From Amaranthus tricolor (lineage: Eukaryota; Streptophyta; Magnoliopsida; Caryophyllales; Amaranthaceae): 64,000 nucleotides of DNA. The stretch spans positions 38,220,375-38,284,374 of the forward strand of contig NC_080048.1 of the NCBI RefSeq assembly GCF_026212465.1. The letters are read 5' to 3'. The notes under the pieces were generated by a model. It saw nothing but the letters and a program-made list of their open reading frames with translations. It did no database searches and was not told where the DNA came from. The position numbers and the translations under genes are program-made. Each line of letters starts with the position of its first letter. Position 1 is the stretch's first letter. Shown here piece by piece: positions 47,480-60,266 of this stretch.

Positions 47480-49260
47480 GCGATTTGTAGATTAGGTTTT
47501 GAGCCTATTTCGAATAGTAGTTGTTTAGCGTCTTCAAAAATAACGAGTCTCAAATATTAAATAATGTTATAGTATTATTACACCAATTGATAAAAGTCTC
47601 ATATGTTGAATACCCGGACCTGGGTTTGAATCACTCGATATTTTGGTTCGAATCATTCTTGCAAATGTCCGTCAATCCTTTAATGGGAAATCAATTTCCA
47701 AAAATCATTTACAACCTTTTCAAAAGGAAAATTTGCTTTTAAAATTTCCACATTTAAATGGTTATCTTTTAAAAATCTCACCTCTTATTTTTTAAAATTT
47801 CACCTTTGACCTGGATTTGCTTCTAAAGGACAAAGTGACCTTCAACCTATTTAATAGGTTAAATATCTATTTTTTTCCAAATTAACAAAAACTAAGAAAA
47901 AATAAAATAAAAGAAAAAAAATATTCATTCTACCTCCCCATCAGCGCTTACCCCCCTCTCCATGCTAACATCCACTCCATTAACACCGGTGAAACCACCA
48001 CCCCACTCCCCCTCCATATCTGTAGTCGACAAACCAAAAACCACCACTACCCACCTTCCCATTCCTCTAATCAGGTTCGTTAATGAACTCTAACGTCAAC
48101 AATTATTATCGATAATTTGGAGTTTACTTTCAACAAAACATTCTCGTCTTTAATTTTCGCTTATTTGTTGTGGATTGGTATTGTAATGTTGATTATTTAA
48201 AATCTGAATGTAATCTTTATTGTACTATTGGATTGAATTAGTAGTATTTATGTTGAATTAGAGTGTTTGAATTCAATTTTTGTTGCTTATTTAACCGTTG
48301 ATCTCAGAGAATGTTAATTAATCCCTTTTTTTGTTGTTTTTAGAACAAAAAAGTTCTCAATTGCAATGTGTGAATCATCCTTAGGTGTATTAATGGGGGT
48401 GGGTTGTTGCAAACTCACAAAGGATGGGGGTGACAATTTAAGATTAGCAACTATTGAGTTAGTTGTGGGTGGAGGTTTGGCGGCAACAGTAGAGCTAGAT
48501 GAGAAGTGGTAGTGGCCCTACTTGGCGGAGGGGGCAACATTGAAGACTTCTGGGGTATGTAGCAATGGAGTCATCAAGTCATGCCTTCATGGAAGTGAAG
48601 CTAAAGAAAGGGAGATGGAAGACAATTTTTTTAGGTTTGTAATTTTTTAGTTTTATTTTTCTAACTATAAAAATACAAGGAGCAATCATAATGAAACACA
48701 TGTTAAATTATTTATTTTTCTTTTACTTTTTGAAATTAACTAAAAGGTCTTTTAGATGAAAATGTAAGTGAAAGGTGGGATTTTTAAAAAATAATTAAAA
48801 TGTGAATTTTTAAAAGATAAACCACCTTAAAGTGGAATTTTTAAAAGTAAAATTTCAAAGAAAAAATAATAAATGAAAGTTGATTTTTACGTCATTTATG
48901 CCTCTTTTTTCACCCTTTCAATCTTTCATCTTCTCCATTAATTTCTCCTCTAAACAAAGGAATTTTTTCTGATCTTTTTAAAGCTTCGAAAAATTCCCAA
49001 AGGTGGCTTTTTGACTGAAATTTCATGATCAGATCAATTACAAGGTAATTTGGATATTTTGACCCACCCTATATGTGTTTGATTTTACCTTCTGTTTAAT
49101 GCACTCAACTAAATAAATTATTATGTTGTAAATTGCAGTTGCAGAAATCAATTGGAAAATTTTCAGTGTAGTTACTCATTTTGGAGTTTTCATATCTGGT
49201 GTAGTGGTGCTATTCTTTCTCTCTTTATTTATATGCTTTTTTACTTGATTATGCTATTAT
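47480..49260. other. Intergenic between MLE and hAT-like MITE
   Basis: No gene can be modelled. Around 47930-48070 is a C-rich stretch (CCACCACCCCACTCCCCCTC) and around 48400-48620 a G-rich stretch, like a decayed coding or repeat segment. Around 48900-49140 a TC-rich stretch is followed by possible donor CAAG|GTAATT and acceptor TTGCAG, which resembles an abandoned 5' leader, but no coding frame follows. Confidence 0.35.
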
Positions 49261-49268
49261 ATTATGAT

Positions 49269-49669
49269 TAGGGGTGTTTAATGGGTGGCCTTCATTTTGA
49301 GTCTTTATCCAACCCGTTTCTAAAAGGGCTTTGTAAGGGTCAGATCGAAAATGGACCGAGTCGAAAACGGGCTATATTTTATGTAAAATAAGCGGGCTAT
49401 AAAAGGGCTCAATAAGGGTTGAAAATGGGCCTTTGTAAATAGTATAATTAATGTATAATTTAAATATTATGTCAATGAAATTATTAATATTTTTTCAATT
49501 TTTTTATTATAAATGATAATCTAATTGTTATAAATTGATAAATGGGGATTAAAATTATTTTTAGTAGTGAAAATGGGCCAGATTGGGCCGAGACGGCCTT
49601 TAAAGCCCGACACATTTAAAGCCCATATTAATTTTAAAAGACCCTTATCCGACCCATTGAGCACCCCTA
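49269..49669. mobile_element. hAT-like MITE (401 bp)
   Basis: It begins TAGGGGTGTTTAATGGG and its other end, inverted, reads TAGGGGTGCTCAATGGG. A perfect 8-bp duplication ATTATGAT flanks it (49261-49268 and 49670-49677). It is the best-preserved copy of the family. Confidence 0.92.
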
Positions 49670-49677
49670 ATTATGAT

Positions 49678-51392
49678 ATACAATAAAGGACCTCATTTTG
49701 AATTATCGTACATTTTGTTTTGAATTTTTTTATCTTTTGAGATAATAAAAAGCCCCATTTAAAAATACATAACAAAAATAAATAGAACCTTTAAAATCTT
49801 TAGAAGCTACTGGTCGATTTTCTTCATCTATTGTAGCATGTTATTTCAAATAATAGAGTATCATGTGTCTTACTATAATTGGTTGTTATATTTTGAATTT
49901 AAAAATAAAATTTAAAACATAAGTAAATTAAAAAAAATAAGGTTTTTGGAATTCTTAAATAAATAAAAAAGGCTTTTAATATGCAATAGCACGTTATTCA
50001 AAAAAAATACTAGGTATATGCATTACGTGTATACTCATCTTATACCCGTCTCATATTCACTCCAAGTTCGTGTTATACTGCTATATACTTTATAAAATTG
50101 CAATGCTTTATAAATTTAATTATCTGCCTAAATTTTATTTCTATCTTGTAATAAAATATAATTAATATTCTCCTTTCAAAAAAATAAACAAAAATAAAAA
50201 ATAAAATTATTATTCTTAATTTTTTTGTCAATGGTTTTTAATAAATACAAAATTGATGTAAATTAGTTCCTTGTAGAGTGGGATAGGCATGTATGGGGCG
50301 GGTCGAGAGGGTATGTGGCGGGGCGCATGAATATGCGGCGAGTAAAAATCCTCATACTCATGGCAGTTAAGACTTTTTTATACTCATATCCACTCATTAA
50401 TCACTACAGCCAAAGCTGTCCAATTAATACAAATTCGATACAAAACACATATAAATTTTCCCATATGTGATTCCTAATGTTAGATTGTTAAACGACTCTA
50501 ACCAAAAGCCAACATTATTAGCAGTTCTCTTAAGTTATTTTTTCCACCAAATTTATCAATCGTAATGGACTGTATGGCAAATTAAAAAAAATAGTCAATA
50601 TTTTGATAATTTCGATGATTTTTTATAATCATATTCGATTACACATTTGTAATTTTTTAAAAATACTGCTGATGTTTTGTGATGAATTCAAGTGCAAACT
50701 TTTAACCAAATATATTAATCCTAATGGGCTGTAAAATTTAATTTAATTTGACTTAATTTAATTTTATGAAAAAATTAAATAACAAATCGAATTTTTAACC
50801 CTAATTAGGACTTGGGGTTATATGTTTTCAAGATTAAGCTATACACCTATGTAGTATGTAGTAATGAAGTGGAGCTTGTACAACAAACTACATAGTAAGA
50901 CGATTTTAATAAATAATTTATCTATTCTTTATTATTTATCATCAAAATGCATGATTACTTCAAAGATTTTTAAAAACAATTGGGTAATAAAAGAAATTAT
51001 AAATCAACTTTGCTAATGAGATTATTTTCTTTGAATCAATAGATATAAATTTTTTAAAGTCTTATTAAAATATGACATATTTGTCAGTCAAAATAAAAAA
51101 TATCCACTTAAATAAATAATGAATAAAATGTTAAAAAAAAACAATTAAAATAAAAGTGGGTCTTTCTACAAGGGAGATAAAATCTCATAGATTGAACAAA
51201 AGTAGCAAAAACAGGCTTTACATCAACCCACAAAAATGTTCACAAAATTGCTACCAATGTCGAGGCAAACACCAAAATAGGAAGACCATAAGTGATTAAT
51301 AACCTAATTGCGCAATTGAAAACTAATTATTTGAATATGGACAAACTATTTATTAGTTAATTCGACAAAATTCTCTACGAGGCAAGAAAGTA
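49678..51392. other. Downstream flank of AGO, intergenic
   Basis: AT-rich sequence with no supported gene. The last few hundred bases should hold the 3' untranslated region of the minus-strand AGO gene. Confidence 0.4.
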
Positions 51393-54300
51393 TCAGCAGA
51401 AGAACATAGAACTACTAACATTAGGATGAAGACGAGGGAGTTGAGGAATAGACGCACTACCAACCGAAGTAACACCGCCATGACTTGAGGAGGTATCTGA
51501 GAACTCATCAAACTTCATGAACTGCGCCACTTGACTCGCTGCTAGATGAGCATAGCACACAGGAGCAACTGGATAACCAAATTTGTTCTAATTATAAGTA
51601 ACACATGGAATCAACAAATCGACAAGAACTTACCCACGGAGATAGCTGTTGTGCTTCTTTGATACCTGTGCAGGAAACACACCTGAAATGTTAGTAACTA
51701 GGACAAACATTCATATGAAACTCGAAAATACTATGGTTGCGGTTCCTACACTACTTCATAATATCGATACTTACACATAGGAAAGTGAATGAACAAGATC
51801 TTGTAAATCACCACCCGAAAAACCAATCTCATCAATCAACACTTGATAATGAGTAGGCCGAGTAGTTCCCTACAAGCATTTTATCCCATTACGATACAAT
51901 CCATAGCATCAACTTACATACATTGCTAGGAACCGAAGGAAAGTCACCGAAGAACCAAGAAACAATTACAAGACAAAGAGTGACAAGCCTAAAGAGTGGT
52001 ACTCACAATCATTCCGGCATGGGCACACATGTAGAAATCATTGTTTTTCGGATGACAAATGCCATTATCAACGACAGTTCCTACAAAACCGAACAAAAAC
52101 ACCAACTTTGTGTGACATGATTTTCATTAAATTATCGGAAGAGTAAATTCTTTTACTAACTGATACGATAACTCACCAGGTTCGACATTATCCGGAGAAT
52201 TGCGCTGAAAGAACTTCGTGTGATGATTCTTCTGAGCAACGACCAACGTGAATTTAGGGTTCCAATTCTCTTCAAGGAACTTACATGCCTATATAACAAT
52301 ACAATTTGTCAAATATATGCTTATATTTACAAACTACAAAACTATAAAATGGAAAGATAGATAATCATGTTATAACAAATTAACAACCTCCTTAATCTGA
52401 TCAAGTTCAATGTTAAGAACTTGACTAAATTGAGATTCACTTACACCATCCCTGTAAACCATCAAAAAAATAAGTATGATTAACTTTAAAGCAAAATATG
52501 TGATATCATTCATAACTTCTTGTTCAGGTAACATTCATTTAACACACAAATAATAAATCTTGTATACGATTGTCTTATCATAAGACGAACTCATATAATC
52601 AATCTAATTCTCTAATTGATCACTTTAAAATTGTAAGTGATTGCTTTATAAATGATTAAGTTAATATAGTAAGTATATATTGGTTTACCCAATTAAAAAT
52701 TGATTAACTGTGAGACCGTCTTATTTTAGAATTTGTGCATAAATAATAATGGCATTAAATAGCAAAAAAAAAAAAATCATAAATGTTCATATAAAAGTCG
52801 CCACCATATTTCCTTTATTCGTACATCAATATGATTAGTATATATTTATGGTCCATTTGGGTGTAAGTAATGTTACCTTGAAACGAAATTTGTACTGAAA
52901 CAAGAAACGAAAACAAAGGAAAAGAATATGAGAAACATTAATTGTAAAGTATGAAACGTAGGTACATTTTTATTATACACCAAAAAATAAAATGAGTAAA
53001 GAGGGTAAGAAAAGAAAATAAATAAAAAGAAAAGATCAGGAAAAATAATAAGGCCTTCAGTATTAATAAATATCATGTCTTTGGATTTGAAAAAATCATT
53101 TGGGAAATGTAGTTTTTAAAACGTTAATCTAGAGTTTCGTAAACAAAGGTTTCAAAATAGGATTCGGTGGAAAATTTTCGATTTCTAATAACTATGAAAA
53201 CGAAAACTACTCCAATCATTCTTTTTCTTCAAAAAATCAATTCTCATTCATTGCACCTTAAAAAGATTGTATAAGATAAAAGATGGTATTAGGCGCTAAC
53301 TAAAAATTATGAAGAAAAATAAATATTTGACGAAAATTAAAACAAAAATTCATTCTCATTGTAAATTCTTTACCTGAATATAATTATGTTTTCGGGCTTA
53401 CGTTTGTTGGAACTCTTGAAGAAATCAAGCAACGATTCCCTAACGTTAAATACATGAACCAAAATTAGCTTCACACATTCTAAATATAGATGTAAAATAA
53501 AATGACTTATTTATGAAGTTACCTAATCATGCCATCATCAGTGTTGGTTTCGGGATCAGGCTTAAAAAGACCATCGATGATCTCGACTTTAGGAGATTGA
53601 GTACGAACAGATGCACGATAACGAGAAATCAATGGCCATCCCCGCGAACTCACAACCTAGTAACACATACTTATGAAAAATGTTCGACTATGATGAACAA
53701 TTGAACAATAAAAACCGAAAAAACAGAACACGTACTGCTGCAATCGATGGAACATCAGTGCGTCCAGGGGAGCCATTCGACACATCCATCCCTATAATTA
53801 GAGTTGGTGCCTCCGAAACAAAAGGGATGTTTCGAGCATGCTCGATAGACAACACCGAATTAAGACCACCCAACTAAAGACGGAAATAGATAACAAGATA
53901 TGTTACATAACAATCTAGTCTCGAAGATATAATGTAAAAGCGATTGTGATACAAGTGTCACCTTCGCGTTGATTTTCAGAAGAACATTCGTAAGGTATTG
54001 ATCGTTCAGCTTTTGGGGCGATATGCATTGCGTAACTAGACCAATCTCAGCGAGAGCTTTCCTCTTCCATGGACCTAAAGAGTAGGAACATCATGAGTAA
54101 GGGCCGGACCGGGCCAGGCTTAAGTAAAAATGGACCGGATTGGATAAGGACCCTTTAAATTTAATATGGGCTTTAATTGAACCAGGCTTTGAAAGCCCGA
54201 CCCAACCCATTTTTATTACTAAAAAATTATTTTAATTCCTATTTATCAATTTATAACAATTAAATTGTCATTTATAATAATTAAATTGAAAAAATATTAA

Positions 54301-57300
54301 TAATTCACATTGACATTGTCATTTATAATATTTAAATTATCATTAATTGTACTATTTACAAAGGCTAGTTTCCAACCCTTATTTAGCCCTTTAAAACCTG
54401 TTTCATTTTAATTATAGTAGAGTCCATTTTCGGCCCAACCCTTACAAAGCCCTTCAAAACAAAGGGCCGATTAAGGGCTTAAAATGAGGGCCCGGCCCAT
54501 TGAACACCCTTAATCATGAATTAGCGAGTACACAAACACAGCGAGCAGATATCAAAAATTGAAAGCTAACCATAGATATCGCAGATTTTCCTATCAGGAA
54601 GAACGCACAAAATAAGTTGGGGCGGTCCAGGGAGTCCATTTTTCACCGAATCCATCATGTTTTCTACCCTTCTCGGAGCAGGCAGCCTCCGATCTTGATG
54701 ATTCTCTTGAAATACTTTGAATGGATCTCGGATTTTCTATAATCGAACACAAATACATAAACAAGATTACATCTACGAACAACAAAATCGTTAAGAGGAG
54801 CTCACCATTCCTTTTCGCTGGCCACACTTCACAATGTCGCGTGACAGCATGTTCATATCAACTCGAGCAGAAAAGTTTACGATAACCCATCTGTCTAAAG
54901 CTTCCACTGGCTCGAACAATCCCTACATCACCTCTATAAGAGTAAGTTATTGTAGATGGCTATACAAACGAGCAATATTAAGCTCGTATACCTTATTGTT
55001 GAAGTTCCATCGACCCCTACGTGGGACCAAATCTTGCCCACTTCCAACTTTTAGCTGGGGTGCAGGCAAGATTCGGCCCTCAACTTGAGCGAACTCAATA
55101 CTGATGTTGATTCCCGATGCAATAAGCATTTGATCTGCTGCGTAATTGCTAGCCCGCAGAGCCTAAACACGAAACAAATTAGCACTACATAGAGGCAAAA
55201 AATGGGTGCACGTTTTCAATGGTAGATATAACATACATCAGTGAGTACTCTCATCCGCTCTTGAGGCTTCTGACGAGATTTCTCAACCAGGCTCGCTCTT
55301 TGATGTCCTGACAACGATTTTGTGTATCGTTGCAACGAAACCAAATCACACATCTATGGGAACTCAACAAGTCAAAATCTATAGATCGAATGTGGGATTA
55401 CTTAGTCGTTTCACTGATAGGTAGAATAACCTCGATAGGGAAGTAAGATGGTCTCTTCGGTCTCCCAACATTGATACACGGGTACTTAGATGAATAACGT
55501 AAGCTGATGTTATGATGCTGCACGAAGTAGTCATGCACAGTTATCTCGACACTTTGGTGTTGCCCATCGCCATTGCGTTGCCTTAGTTCGAAACTATTCA
55601 ATCAAAATACATGTTACAATCTCGAAAATTCGTTATAAAGATTAGAAACAAGGATGAAAGACTGCAGAGTTAACCCACATTTGATCCCTGCAGATTTTGT
55701 CGCTCAGTCCGGTGATTTTGAACTCGAGGTTTGAAGTTTTGGTAGTGATCCTTAGGTTCTTTAGCATTCTCTTAGCCTAAGGGATATGCACAAAAAAATG
55801 TATTAGTCACATAGTTCATGATAAGCCTTAAAATGGGCATCAAATACTTCAAGATCCTCAATTACTGTCTGATCAGCAGTAGGAACAGGAGTAGGATCCA
55901 ATCACCTTAACCCAGTCGATCTGATCAGGATGGGGAACGTTTTGGTTTGATACAAGGAAGTCCATTACAGGACCTGGCTGAACAATCATAGTTGTTGAAA
56001 CATCTGTATTTAGAAACCCAAACAGAGAAATAATCAATTGATGCATACAATTCATACATTGGCCGAGCAAACGAATGGGCTATGGAAAGGGGCAACAAGA
56101 ATCTGTTAGAGTATATAATATATCCGGGGGCTCAACTATCAGCTTTAGCTCTTGGTTGAGGCCCTAGGATATGTTATATACTCTAATAGAATGAAATCTA
56201 GGACCTAACCCGTGGAGACTAGAGATATTATATGCTCTAACTGAAACAAGATCCTATTCACCGATCTCTAGTTCAAATTCATTGCTACACTTCCATAGTA
56301 ACAACTATCGATTAATTAGTACTTGTTCTTTATGTACAAGGAAAAACGTAAGCATGCTGATTTTGTTTGATTCTTCTTGATATAAAGATAATAATAGTCA
56401 AAATATTGCTTGGATTACGTGAAAACAAAAGGTATCTCTATCATTAGATTTCTAGATCATGTGCCATCAAACATTCATACATATAGCAAAAAGATCTCAA
56501 GGATATGATGTGAAAGTAAATATATTCTTCAATCTCATTCCCATTAAAATTGCTACATTGTCATTTTAGTGGGAGAATTATTAGAGCAAATGCAGCAAAT
56601 TCAATAAATGATCCCATAGAACTGGACCTACTATGACCAAAAACAAGCCTAAGAAACTATTAGAACATATGTATAAGCTATATATTAATTTGCAGTACAT
56701 GATATTTGGAATAATGGGAGAATTGGTTACAGCAAATGTAGCAAATTCAATAAACAATCCCATAGCACAAGTATATCGTACATTTATCTAACTCCTTCAA
56801 ATAGTGTAATGAAATCTAAAGTGCTTACCAATATTAAGAGATAGGCCTCCTTGGGTAGCTCTAAAACTAGAGTGAAATCCTCTACATCCAAGAACTCCTC
56901 CACCAATGTCAAAAAAATTTTTCGGTTCATTACGAAAAAACGATTGTCTCACCAAAAGACAACCTCTGCAAATACATAAAAACACCTACGTGATTCACAC
57001 TCTTCATTTTACATACATACCCATGTCTCGACACTCAAACATGGGAATCAGTACAACTTACCGTCTTGCAGCATGTTGTCTTAGTACAACATCAAGAACC
57101 CTGACAGCCTCTTGATAATGTTCAGAATCTTGACCTCGCAATGCATTGGTTATTGCTTGTAAAGGAATCTTGGTTGCATAGCTTACGTCAACCGTGTAAG
57201 TCTTTGATCTTTGTGGCCTCCTAAGTCTTTTCCTTTCACCAGTATTAGGATCTTCATTGTCTTCAGGACTACCAGGATTCCCAGCCTTTCCAGATCTGGT

Positions 57301-60266
57301 AAGAAATCCAACAACAAAATTTTCACATACATGTCCAGACCCAGAGTTTTGAGAGGTCCGAGGTAAAACATTAATTGGGGGTCCCTGATTACTAATTATG
57401 CTGTTCTAAGCCCCTAGCTATTAAATATTAAAGTGTCGTTTTTCTATTTATAGATAGGCCCAGAGCACATGCCCCTCTTGCCCACTTATAGTGTGACTAC
57501 ATGCATAAAAACACTATTTCATTATCCTATACCATTAGTATCATCCATTTAGACGAGATTTGAAGAGTTCGAATATATGCAAGGGCGAAGCCTCAATTTG
57601 GACTAAGGGGTCAATACGCTGGCAAAAAATTTAAAGTCAAAGGATCGATATATTAGCAAGCCAAACCACGAGTTGTTTGAGACGTTCATGTTGTTCTGAT
57701 CGATATACTACTACAATAACAATGCCAAAGTTTAATATAACAAATTAGGATTAGTTGTGATCCATATACCAGCAATAACAAATAAACTTTAAGTTAAATT
57801 CTAAGTATTAATTTTTGAGAAATGTTGTAGGACTTAAAAAGTTTGAAGAGATAAGTGTTGTATAAGTGTATAAAAAATAATAAAATTTGTAGCTAGTATA
57901 AAAATTCAGATCTCAACTTTAAGTTTTATTTTTACAAATTTAACCATCAAACTTTATTTAATTTTGTGATACTCAATTAACAATTATATCGTATATTATA
58001 TATAAATAAGGGGGGCGGGTTGGAAATAATTGGGCAGCGGATTTGGATAAGGGTAGGCTTTCACCCGGCACCCCATTTTAGCTTCACCTTTAAATATGCA
58101 ACCTTGCTCTTGTTAATGATATCGAACATATTGTTTCCCTTTTCACTTACTCCTCTATCGCACTCCCACTCTATTTGCCCATATCAATTTGAGCCCGTCC
58201 TAATCAACGGCAAATCCAGAAAGAAAACGAGTGATGTCAATTTAAGTGAAACGCGCCTTTTAGGTTTTAAACCGCGTCACGTATGTGAAAGACAATACAC
58301 TAACCAACTCATCTAGGGTATATTTACATATGGTATTTGATTTTATTTACGATCTAACTGATATCAACTAACTTTAGTGACATCACACTAGATCCGCCTC
58401 TGATCCCAATGAATTTACCGCATTTCTATTATTTGATATGACTCCGCGACATCTACTATCTTAATTCTCTCTTATGTTCAAAACACCTCACAATTTCCCA
58501 TTTTCCAAGACAAAAACAAATGAAGCTAAATGGGTGGGACCACTAAATGAAAAAGGCTTTATAACATGAACAGAAATAGTTGTATTACCTTTGTTGCTCG
58601 CCCAAGACAACAGTGAACTGAAGCTTGTTACGAGGTAAAGCACCAAGAGTGAACAAAGTAGACTCGCCATCATAAGCAATCTGCTTACCACCAAGCTCAG
58701 TTTTATAAGTTTCATGTAACTTATCAATTACTCCTCTTCCTACACCTTTTGCATCAACAGCAGTTCCATCTTCATAAGCCATTTCAACCTGTCAACATGC
58801 ATATAACCACCATTAGAATCTTTATTAGAAAAGTTAAACCTTTTAGATTATGGTATAATAATATATTATGAACGCTTTAATCATCAGCTTAAATATGATG
58901 GATTTAGACCCATAATAACGTTTATTCTTTATACGCAACATTTATCAATGAAAGTATATAACATATCGCGAAACTTTAAATATAGCTAAAAATGAAGTTG
59001 ATCCCCGAGATACTATATACTGTATACATAATTCGAGGCTTCAAACATTGACTTAAGCTAATGGTTGTAGCTTGTAGTCCCATAATATATTTTATACACT
59101 ATTAATGAAAGTATATAACACATACGAAGGCTGTAAACATCAGCTTAAACATGATGTTTAGTCCCATAAAATTGTTTATATGCTATCAATGAAAGTATAT
59201 AACATATTGTAAGACTTCAATTAACTTAAATTGATGGTGAAAGCCCCGAGATATTATATTTTCTGCATAATATTGATTATGGTTGATGGTTGTATATGTG
59301 TTAAACACTATCAATGAGAGTATGTAACATATCTAGAGGGTTCAAACCTTCAATCATTGGCTTAAGTTGATAGTTGAAGCCGCGAAATATGTTATATACT
59401 TAACAATTATCAAGAAAACAACAAGACTGTCTGATACAAGATTTCTACCAAGATTCAAACTTCTAAGTTTTAACCTTTTATTAACTTAAACATGACCCAA
59501 AATATTACGCTAACAAGGAAAGTATATAACATATCAGGCGACTTCAACCATTACCTTAAACAAAAGTTGAACCCCCAAGATATTATTCACTCTATTTATA
59601 ATCTGAGGCTTCAAACATTTACTTTTAACTAATGGTTTGTAGGTTGTAGTCCCACATAATATATTTTATACACTATCAATTAGAGTATATAGCATATGCG
59701 GAGGCTTCAATCATCTTAAACATAATGATATTAGTTTCATAATATTGTTTATTAACTTAAACGGATGGTTGAAGCCTCTGGATACTATACACTCTGCATA
59801 ATATTAATTAGAGTTGATGGTTGTAGCTTCTAGTCCGATAATATATCAATTAGAGTATGTACCATATCCAGACGCTTCAAGCCTTCAACCATTAACTTAA
59901 ATTGATGGCTCAAACCCCGATATATATAATATACATTACAATCATCAAGAAAATCACAAAAAACAAATCTAATGCAAAATTTCTACCAAGTTTCAAACTC
60001 ATGGCCTATCATCCACAAATCAAACAACTAAATCCCATTCAACACAAAATCAGAAAGATATGAAAAAAGAAGATAATTACACTGTATTGGTAGAAGTGAC
60101 AATCAGAACGAGCCATTCTGACTTGAAAATGGTTGGTCAAGAGCTGAACTTTTTGACCCTTTGAGCCAAAGTCATTCCTATTCATAGGGCATCTCCTAGG
60201 CACAACACCTGCATGAATAGGTGGTGGAGGTGGAAGTGCAGCACCATGATCTCCTTGTATACCCAT
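51393..60266 (-). CDS. AGO4: ARGONAUTE, AGO4 clade
   Basis: Twenty-one exons give 896 residues: 60081-60266, 58589-58788, 57062-57295, 56829-56965, 55906-56003, 55679-55776, 55431-55593, 55237-55353, 54992-55162, 54806-54922, 54571-54736, 53962-54074, 53736-53873, 53523-53656, 53374-53439, 52388-52451, 52177-52288, 52007-52080, 51775-51869, 51634-51665, 51393-51568. Every junction keeps frame. Order: proline-rich start, N domain (QKVQLLTNHFQV), PAZ about 256-395, MID about 460-600, PIWI to about 865. The slicer triad is present: D630 (IIGMDVSNG), D714 (RDGVSESQF), H846 (CYAHLAA). The end SSSHGGVTSVGS...SSSMFFC is typical of AGO4. Known AGO4 proteins load 24-nt siRNAs and direct DNA methylation in the nucleus. 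Oddities: N633 replaces the near-invariant His of DVSHG, exon 20 is only 32 nt, and intron 1 is full of inverted repeats. The exact member (AGO4, 8, 9 or 16) is unsure. Confidence 0.95.
54098..54512. mobile_element. hAT-like MITE in AGO intron 11
   Basis: It begins TAAGGGCCGGACCGGGCC and its other end, inverted, reads TAAGGGTGTTCAATGGGCC. The 8-bp flanks are ATCATGAG and ATCATGAA (7 of 8). The interior matches the 49269 copy in reverse (TATTTATCAATTTATAACAA). It lies wholly within the intron. Confidence 0.85.
56105..56190. repeat. Imperfect palindrome in AGO intron 4
   Basis: TTAGAGTATATAATATATCC on the left pairs with GGATATGTTATATACTCTAA on the right around CTCAAC...GTTGAG. It is the same repeat type that fills AGO intron 1. 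Confidence 0.85.
58840..59990. repeat. Array of diverged inverted-repeat units in AGO intron 1
   Basis: The anchor GAAAGTATATAACATAT or a variant recurs near 58942, 59104, 59185, 59310, 59515, 59680 and 59845. Between the copies are inverse motifs such as GATACTATATACT, and GGCTTCAAACATTGACTTAA-like spacers. The units are 80-200 bp apart and strongly diverged. They fill most of the 1.3-kb intron. Confidence 0.75.

Noticed and set aside
54594..55129. Alternative frames over the AGO exons
   Set aside because: They are shadows of exons 9-11, whose splice junctions keep the AGO frame throughout.
58020..58316. 98-codon plus-strand frame within AGO intron 2
   Set aside because: It lacks a recognisable domain and coding bias and lies opposite the AGO transcript.
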